The notes under the pieces: model-generated
Database searches by the model: none
Seen by the model: the letters and a program-made list of their open reading frames with translations, nothing else
What the model was told of the DNA's origin: nothing
Position numbers and translations under genes: made by a program
Part shown: positions 57,620-64,000 of the stretch, one piece after another
Layout of the letters: every line of letters starts with the position of its first letter
Numbering within the stretch: position 1 is the stretch's first letter
DNA from: Melanocharis versteri
Lineage: Eukaryota; Chordata; Aves; Passeriformes; Melanocharitidae
DNA length: 64,000 nucleotides
Reading direction: 5' to 3'
NCBI GenBank assembly: GCA_013397845.1
Contig: VZTG01002265.1
Location: forward strand, 57,357-121,356

Positions 57620-58064
57620 GCACTTTAAATGTAATTGTGCAGCTATAATTAACCCAACTAACTGTACCTGTGGTTTTTGCTGTGTCATAAAATCAGAAAA
57701 CTGCAACTCTCAGCTGCAGAGGCCTCAGAAAAACCTCGTGGAGTGATGCATTAGTTAAAAGAATAATTTATTTAACACTGGGAATTGAGTGGTTCTATAT
57801 TTTGCTCCTGTTCCTGGAAACTCTGAGTCGGGGTTTTTGCAGCAATATTTCTTCTCAGCACTTGGATGTGGCCAGAAGTGTCAGTTCCTCCAGCCAAAGT
57901 CTTGTCACTTAAATTCCTGCACTGCTTTCCCTTCTGATTTAATGAGCCTTTGGGGTGGAGAGAGAAAATCCATTGGAATTGAAGCAGAAATAGAGGATTT
58001 TATTTGGATTGAAGCCTGATGCCAAATGCAGAGGAACAGCAACCAAACCAGCAAGTTTGGAGCA

Positions 58065-58311
58065 TCACAGCTTTCTGCCCTGGGCTATTTTGTCTTCTAA
58101 TGCATTTATTTGTTTTACCAAACTCTCCTTCTCCAAACTGGTTATTTCAAGGTAATAAGAGCGCAGATCTTCGTTGCCTTTGCTGTTTAAAAACTGCTGC
58201 TCATCCTCTATAATATTCACCAGCTCCTCAGTTAATGCATCCACTTTATCCTCCAGTTCTGAAGGGGAATCCATCCCAATTCTGAAGGAATTGACAGGTT
58301 CCTCTTCAAAG
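58065..58311 (-). CDS. Unrecognised gene, last exon
   Basis: The exon is 247 nt: FEEEPVNSFRIGMDSPSELE through KGNEDLRSYYLEITSLEKES to IAQGRKL and TGA at 58065-58067. Strong heptad pattern of L/I/V, expected coiled coil. Confidence 0.88.
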
Positions 58312-61300
58312 CTAAAAAACAGGGGAAATGTTTAAATCCAGAGAGAAGAAATGACTGTATTAAAACTTTATCTTCACAGGAGCAAACCAGAAAGACAGAT
58401 TTCACTGTACAAGGCAATGAAATAATAAATTTAAATAGTAAATAATAGGAAATTGTGCTCACTGTGGCCTCCATCCAAGGCTGTCCCTTCCACTGCTGCT
58501 CAGGGCGTAAAGGAAATTCTCTTTTTTCTTCCCCAGCTGCTTTTCATTCAGTGATTCCTCAGATTTCACACGGAGCAAGAGGTTCTTCATGAGCATAGAG
58601 TGAAGAGAGCAGATAAATGTTAATTTTAAAAGCTTTTTAATAGACTCTAAGTATATTTTCATGGTATTGGTGTTTGTGCTGACCTAATGATTTACATGAA
58701 GTTAAATAACTTATTTTAACCTTCCTGCTTAAGCAGAGTCATCAGCTGGGCTTTATAAACCATTTAATTGCCACTTTAACAAAGTAAAAAATGAGGGGTG
58801 GTGAATTTTTTCAACCAGATCTTGTGATATTTTTTCTTGTTACCTTCTCAAGGGCTTCCACATCTGCGAGGCTTTTCACTCTCACTTCAAAAAGTTGGGA
58901 GATCAGGTTGATTTCCTGTGTGGAGAATGGCTCCTCCTTGAGCAGCAGCTGATTTATCCCCTGGGATTTATCCCCCTGGGGAGCTGCTGAGAGCTGCAGC
59001 CTGAGGGAGAACATCTCACTGAGACAGGCCTTCAGTGCCTAGAGAAATTAAAAAAAAAATTAAAAACAACAACAAAAAAAGACTTTCTGGAAGATTTTGG
59101 GGGCTCGCATCACATCGAGAGGTTGGGAAGGAAAATTTCAGTTCCTGCTTTATTTTCCAAGGAATTTCTCTGTGTTCTGAGCCAGCACTGTGACGATCAA
59201 AGTGTTTTTCTGTTGGATTTTCCCATTTACTGCCCAGGTGAGGCTTGGAATGGAATTGTCTGGGTTTTATCTCCTCAGTTCTGGCAGCATTAACCCTTCG
59301 CTTTTAAAATAAGGATTTTTAACAGAAACTAGTTTAATGGGATTACGTTTGGAAAATCCTGCTGTATTTGGAAAATCCTGCTGTACCTGGTGGAAAAGCC
59401 CCAGGAAGAGGGGGTTGGTGTCGTGGCTGAGGTCCCCAGCAGTGATGTGAGCCAAGCAGTGCAGCAGGAGCAGCAGGAAACCTCCCCCAGAGCCCAGGCA
59501 ATCCCTCAGGATGAAGAGTTTCTTCTCGGAATTCTGAGGAAAAAAGGAATATCCCCAGCTGGGACAAGAGCACAGCAGGAATTGGCTCAGCTCTTCCAGG
59601 GTTTTGTCTCAAATTTAGGTGAGTGCAAGGATTCAGATCAGTGCTGGGGAATATCCACGTGCACAGGACTTTGTTCAATAATCTGTGATGTGAATTTAAA
59701 GCGTTCCTGTGTTCTCTGCTCTAGGCAGGTTTATATTTATGCTTTACAAACTTTAGAAAACTTAGAAAAAATAAGGCTGAATAGCCAGATTTTATAATTT
59801 AACTGCAGTAGTTTGTAATTTAATTATGGTAAGTGAAATGCTGATCCACTGACTCCTGCAAAGCTGACCTGGAGAGAATTTGGTAGGAATGAAAAGTGGT
59901 AGAACTTGGATGGGAGAAACTGGAAAATAAGAGCTGATTTAGTAAATGTGCTTTGGGTATGACCCTCCCATTAAATATGGATTTAAACATTGCTGTGTTG
60001 GGGTTGTGCTCAGATACATCTGGAGATTATTAACATTTGATGATTCCTCATATCGATATTTTTTTTCCTAGAAAGCATCAAGCATCCTCTGAGTTGCAGA
60101 AAATATTTAATGCTTTTGGTTTTGCTTCCCAGTGCTGGAACTTGATGGATATAAAAATATGGCATGGATGGGGAGGGGACAAACCTGATAAAAGAAAGAA
60201 TTCCTGAAGGCATTGCCTGGGGCATCGCTCTGGGGGAGCCTGGAGGCGACACCCAGGGTGATTTCTGGAGCCTGCAGAGAGAAGGGAAAATGCTCTGTAA
60301 GAACTTTATGCACATCAGGGATTAACGGGATCTAAGTTCATTTAAAATCAGCTCTGATTTGCAGTGGGTGCACAGAGCCAAAAAAAATCCATGTGGAAAT
60401 GGAGACTGTCTGAAAATGCTTAGGATTTCCTCTCACCAGTTGTTTAATTAAGTAAATGAAAGTGTTCTCCAGGCCTGGAGCTCTGGGGGAGCCACTACCA
60501 CTATTATTATTATTATTATTATTATTATTTCTTTAATACTGTACAAAACAGCCTGGAGAATTTACCCAGAGGTGTGCTAGGAACTGTGCAGAGAACATGG
60601 GAGAATCCTTATTCCCAGTTATAAAGGGAGTCTATTTTATCACAAAATGATGCAGCAGGCAGGGATGAATTCCTAATTTCCAAAGTGGTGTCCTCAAGAA
60701 ACAACAAATATAAGAACTGACTGTGGATCTTGTGGATTTTAAACAACTCTACACTGTTGTGGAGAAAACAGAAATGGAATTAAATTCCTGCTGTTTGCAC
60801 ATTGGTCATTCTCTAATTGATTTTCCTTAGTAAACACTTCGCAGCCTGTGGGCTGAAGAGTATTTTTGGGTAAGTTTTGTTGATTTTTTTCAGTATTTTA
60901 AACACTCACTTTAATGTGAAATGTGAGGAATTGTAGGATGGAGAGGCCGTACTGGAACACCACAAACTCCCTGGGAGAAAGGGCTGCAGGATCCACTGCT
61001 GTTAATTCTCCTTCCTGAGCAGTAATTTCTGCTGCAAGAACAGTAGCATTTCATTAGATTAATTCATTCCTATTTGCATTTTGTTTGTCCAAGAGGTAAC
61101 ACTGCCATACAGGCGGATAAAACACTGCATTTCTCATCTTTATTTTAATATTTTTCAAAGCAAAATGAATCCCTGTTGGTGCCTTGTGAATTACTATAAG
61201 GATGATGAAGGAAATGCCTGAAACTTTATTTTTACAGGAGAAACTTGTCGTAATTAAGGTCTGGAAAAGTGGCATTAATTATGTGTGGCTCAGAGCTGGT

Positions 61301-63888
61301 CAGCAGCAAATGCAGGTGATTTGGGTGCTGAGCCTTTCTCCTTCACTGGTAGAGAGAATAAACGAGGGGTTTGTGCAGCAAATCTGATCATAACCAGCAG
61401 CTCCCTCAAGGATGAAGCAGAAATCTTCCAATCACACCCAATTCTGGCTGTTTCATGAGAAGGAAAAGAGGTAAAATTTACTTTTCTGCAGCCTTTGGCT
61501 CTGTCCCAGCCCAGCTGCCACCGCGTGACTTCGGAGCTCATCGTTCACCTCCTTCAGGAGGCCCAGGAGGAGAGAGGATTTTTCACACTTAATTTCATCC
61601 CCTGTGTAAAAAAAAAATCATAGAAATGTTGTTTTCTTAAACAATCCGTTTCTCACCATGTTTTTTGAGCAAGCTTTTCCCACATGGGGAATTCTGTAGG
61701 CGAGGTGAAACGGTGGCAGGAAAAGAAAGAAAAGTTAAAATGACTTTAATTTTCTTACTGTGCAGAGGAGGTGCTGTGAGCTGAGGGTTCAGCAGGGTGA
61801 TCCTGGAGGCCATCAGGTGTTCTGCCTGCTTCAGCACCTTGATATCTGTGAGAAGAAGAAAATTACAGGCAAAATTATCTGGCAAAATTCCAGAGGGATT
61901 TGTGTCCATTCCTTTTCCCAGCAGCCAATTTTGACTCTCCTGCACAGCATTCAGGCCTCAGTTCAATAATGAACTCTTAGGATTAAAAGCTGTAGTTTCT
62001 CACTAAATATCTAATTTTTGGAGGAGGTTTAACAAGGTAGAAGTGTGTTGGAATCTCTCCCCTGTTCATTTCCATCAGGGACCCCCAGGTAATGCATCAA
62101 TAGCAAAAAATAATCGCAGCTCACTGCAATTCCTTGACTCACTCTTAGTCAGGAACAGGAGGAGCTGATCCTCTGCCTTTGGATGCATCCCTGGAACCTG
62201 GGAATCCTGGGAGGTGTGTGGTGGGGAGTGGCTGCTTTGCTGCATCTTCCCTTTTTTATCTCCTTCTGATCTCAGCCTCGACTCCTGCAAATCCAGCTGG
62301 AAATCCTTTCCCAAGGAAGATTTTCTCTCGGTGCAATCCTTCATCAAACCCTACGAGGAAAATAAGGGATGATGCAGTGCCTGGGAGAAGCTGTGGGATT
62401 TCTCAGACTCTCTGAGGGTGAGCTCTTGGGTAGATGAGGCAGGGCCCGAGCACCTGACCTCACAATCAGTAAAAAAACACCCTCAAAACCCCTAAACTCC
62501 CAATTTTGGGCATAACCTCCTTTTGAAAGCTCTTCTTCTCCTCTCCCTTTCCAATTTCTTAAAGTATTACCTTCCTGGGCTCTACTTTCAGCCATTTTCT
62601 TCATAAATCTAAATATTATATATATATTCACATGTAAAATGTGAGTTTCATAATTCAGGACAGCTGCAGGCATGGTCTTATCAACATTATACCATTAATT
62701 TTCCATCCTATGCATATGATGCAGGTTCAACTAAAAAACATTTGGGGTTTGCTCTTCTCTAACCTGAAATGGATCAAAACTACTTGAAATATTCTCGTTT
62801 TTTTTCTTTTCCAGGAAGCGCTTCAGCTGTTCCTTCAGACTTCTCATTTTCTGCTCTCTGAATTTTTTCACTTCGTTGGTTGTGACGTTTGCATCATCCA
62901 CAAACTGTAAACGAAAAAAATAAGTCCAAACCCCAAGATCCTGGTGGTTTTTTTGAATTTTGATACTTAGAAAACAAATTCTTCTGCACAGTAAGAGTAG
63001 CAATTATTTGATATTTTCTGAATGCGAGTGCAAAGAAATACATTTTGAATTTTACCGTCTCCTGGTTGCAGCCTTTTAAGCTTCTGATTATTTCCTTAAA
63101 GTGGGTTTCTCTCAGCTGTAATAATCTTACAGCTTGTACAAATTCCAGCACTAAAAATGAATATTCTGTGTTGTCCTTCAGGAGCTGCAAAATGTCCCTG
63201 GTGTCATCATCCACTGAGAAATCCTGGAAGGTAAATTGCTCATGTGAAATATCACCTGGAATATCTGAACCTCCTTTTGTTAATTTAATTTCTACACAAT
63301 GCATTGAGGACAGGTTTAAGAGCCAGGGTTTTGAAAATACAATTTTTTTTTAGAAAAAGCAGTGGGAATTTGGTAAAAACATCTGGCAGTCCTTTATCTT
63401 TGTTATTTATAAACACCCAAATAACAAACCCACAACTGCTGACGATAAATTTAAGATTCTCAAAGGAGCCTTGCATAAATTAATGTTAAAATTGGATCTG
63501 AAGTGTCTGATTTTTAGTAGAAAATCCTGGGATGGTTTGGCATTAGAAGTCAGTATAATATATTTTAACCTGCAGTTGCCTTCATTTCTATAATCATTTC
63601 TCTGAACAGACACAATTCTTGAGAGCTTGTAAAGTTTTGCTCCAGGTTCTAAACCAAGCTTAGAGAACTTTAAACCTAAAAAGAAGAGGATTTTACTTCC
63701 ACCACGAGCTGTTGCAGGCCCATGCCCTCCTTCTGGGATTTCAGGGCGGCGTTCCTGAGCCTGTGGCAGTCCTGGAGCAGAGCCACCGTTTGCCTCAGGT
63801 GTCTCTGGGAGAGCAGGGAATAGGCCACGAGATCCCCAAATTTCTCTCCTTTGGTCTCCTGGATCACTTTTGTTTCTTTGGCTTTTAG
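58065..63888 (-). CDS. Unrecognised multi-exon gene, 3' part (continues past the right end)
   Basis: Twelve minus-strand exons with consensus splice sites join without a frame error to 611 codons and a stop, so the gene is real. I cannot name it. Seen in order: helical, charged segments (EKFGDLVAYSLLSQRHLRQT; RDILQLLKDNTEYSFLVLEF; KKFREQKMRSLKEQLKRFLE); a low-complexity polar stretch (62143-62350); a better-ordered block EFVVFQYGLSILQFLTFHIK and CLGSGGGFLLLLLHCLAHIT; and a heptad-rich C-terminus (ELEDKVDALTEELVNIIEDE; EKESLVKQINALEDKIAQGR), likely coiled coil. Exons: 63697-63888, 63056-63223, 62764-62904, 62143-62350, 61759-61845, 61482-61601, 60910-61031, 60185-60271, 59387-59533, 58844-59038, 58463-58584, 58065-58311. 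It is tail-to-tail with BTG4. A cytoskeletal or ciliary role is a guess only. Confidence 0.88.
58463..58584 (-). CDS. Unrecognised gene, exon (5' boundary uncertain)
   Basis: NLLLRVKSEESLNEKQLGKK to SSSGRDSLGWRP. Donor CCACA/GTGAGC is good. The acceptor ATGAAG/AAC at 58584 keeps phase and follows a pyrimidine-rich stretch, but an earlier start (TTAGAG/TCT) would also keep the frame. Confidence 0.7.
58844..59038 (-). CDS. Unrecognised gene, exon
   Basis: The exon is 195 nt (65 codons), ALKACLSEMFSLRLQLSAAP to FEVRVKSLADVEALEK. Acceptor TCTCTAG, donor GAAG/GTAACA. Confidence 0.88.
59387..59533 (-). CDS. Unrecognised gene, hydrophobic exon
   Basis: The exon is 147 nt (49 codons), NSEKKLFILRDCLGSGGGFL then LLLLHCLAHITAGDLSHD to FLGLFHQ. 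The run GFLLLLLHCLAHI is hydrophobic but flanked by charges and probably a buried helix, not a membrane span. Confidence 0.88.
60185..60271 (-). CDS. Unrecognised gene, exon
   Basis: The exon is 87 nt (29 codons), APEITLGVASRLPQSDAPGN to AFRNSFFYQ. Acceptor CTCTGCAG, donor TCAG/GTTTGT. Confidence 0.85.
60498..60531. repeat. (ATT)n microsatellite
   Basis: Pure ATT/TTA run of about ten units in an intron of the unrecognised gene. Confidence 0.95.
60910..61031 (-). CDS. Unrecognised gene, exon
   Basis: The exon is 122 nt and encodes EITAQEGELTAVDPAALSPR then EFVVFQYGLSILQFLTFHIK. Donor AAA/GTGAGT. Confidence 0.86.
61482..61601 (-). CDS. Unrecognised gene, exon
   Basis: The exon is 120 nt and encodes DEIKCEKSSLLLGLLKEVND then ELRSHAVAAGLGQSQRLQK. 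Acceptor TTACACAG, donor AAAA/GTAAAT. Confidence 0.84.
61759..61845 (-). CDS. Unrecognised gene, exon
   Basis: The exon is 87 nt and encodes IKVLKQAEHLMASRITLLNP then QLTAPPLH. Acceptor CTCACAG, donor CACA/GTAAGA. Confidence 0.85.
62143..62350 (-). CDS. Unrecognised gene, polar low-complexity exon
   Basis: The exon is 208 nt, GLMKDCTERKSSLGKDFQLD through SSHSPPHTSQDSQVPG to DQLLLFLTK. Serine- and histidine-rich, likely disordered. Acceptor TCGTAG, donor AAGA/GTGAGT. Confidence 0.8.
62764..62904 (-). CDS. Unrecognised gene, exon
   Basis: The exon is 141 nt (47 codons), FVDDANVTTNEVKKFREQKM through KEQLKRFLEKKKNE to SSFDPFQ. Highly charged helix. Acceptor TTTACAG, donor TCAG/GTTAGA. Confidence 0.87.
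63056..63223 (-). CDS. Unrecognised gene, exon
   Basis: The exon is 168 nt (56 codons), DFSVDDDTRDILQLLKDNTE through FVQAVRLLQLRETHFKE to GCNQET. Acceptor TTCCAG, donor GACG/GTAAAA. Confidence 0.87.
63697..63888 (-). CDS. Unrecognised gene, most upstream visible exon
   Basis: The exon is 192 nt (64 codons), LKAKETKVIQETKGEKFGDL through HLRQTVALLQDCHRLRN to GLQQLVVE. Preceded by an acceptor (CTCCCCCAG), so more exons lie beyond 64000. Confidence 0.87.
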
Positions 63889-64000
63889 CTGGGGGAGAAA
63901 AAGTTTCACAGATTTGAGGAAGTGTGGGAATGTTGTAATTCTGAAATTAGAAATCCAGAGGTGGGGGGGGGGAAAGAACCAGCCTGAAAATAATGGGATC

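Noticed and set aside
59390..59797. 135-codon plus-strand ORF
   Set aside because: It is the opposite-strand shadow of an exon of the unrecognised minus-strand gene, which has matching splice sites and phase.

Overview
This is vertebrate nuclear DNA, almost certainly from a bird. It has intron-rich genes, avian-type CR1 LINE 3' ends (near 34.3, 42.5, 44.5 and 56.4 kb), CpG-island promoters, many minisatellites, and assembly gaps. The gene order SIK2 - LAYN - miR-34b/c - BTG4 matches the mammalian block at human 11q23, read here in reverse orientation. No function or species was taken from a database; calls rest on translated exons, splice sites and remembered family sequences.

From left to right: (1) 1-2397 is probably the 3' UTR or 3' flank of SIK2, with one uncertain extra exon. 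(2) About 2.4-34 kb is SIK2 on the minus strand, a salt-inducible kinase of the AMPK-related family. Exons 2-14 are complete and exon 15 is partial (714 codons visible). The C-terminus lies in a gap at 2398-3225, and exon 1 very probably lies in a gap at 33511-33764. (3) 34.2-37.5 kb is intergenic, with a CR1 remnant and the LAYN 3' UTR. (4) 37.5-44 kb is LAYN (layilin) on the minus strand, complete in 8 exons and 370 codons. (5) 44.3-54.8 kb is non-coding apart from the miR-34b/miR-34c hairpins on the minus strand at 48.2 and 47.6 kb. A GC-rich patch at 49.85-50.25 kb could be their promoter, perhaps shared with BTG4. (6) 54.85-57.1 kb is BTG4 on the plus strand: 4 coding exons, 227 codons, with a poly(A) signal. 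(7) 58.0-63.9 kb is the 3' part of a minus-strand multi-exon gene that runs off the right end. It shows 12 phase-consistent exons and 611 codons, and I could not name it.

The most unusual signal is inside SIK2. At three separate exons (7, 10 and 13) a tandem-repeat array begins at, and contains, the real 5' splice site, so the donor sequence is copied many times into the intron. At exon 10 the unit is exactly 48 bp (16 codons). Every extra donor there keeps the same phase, so the protein could in principle vary by 16-residue steps just after a PKA/14-3-3 site.

The genes are linked by conserved neighbourhood, not by an operon. SIK2 is a cytoplasmic/nuclear kinase acting on CRTC and class IIa HDAC proteins. 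LAYN is a membrane C-type lectin that binds hyaluronan and talin. miR-34b/c is a p53- and ciliogenesis-linked microRNA pair. BTG4 is a CCR4-NOT adaptor used in oocyte mRNA clearance.
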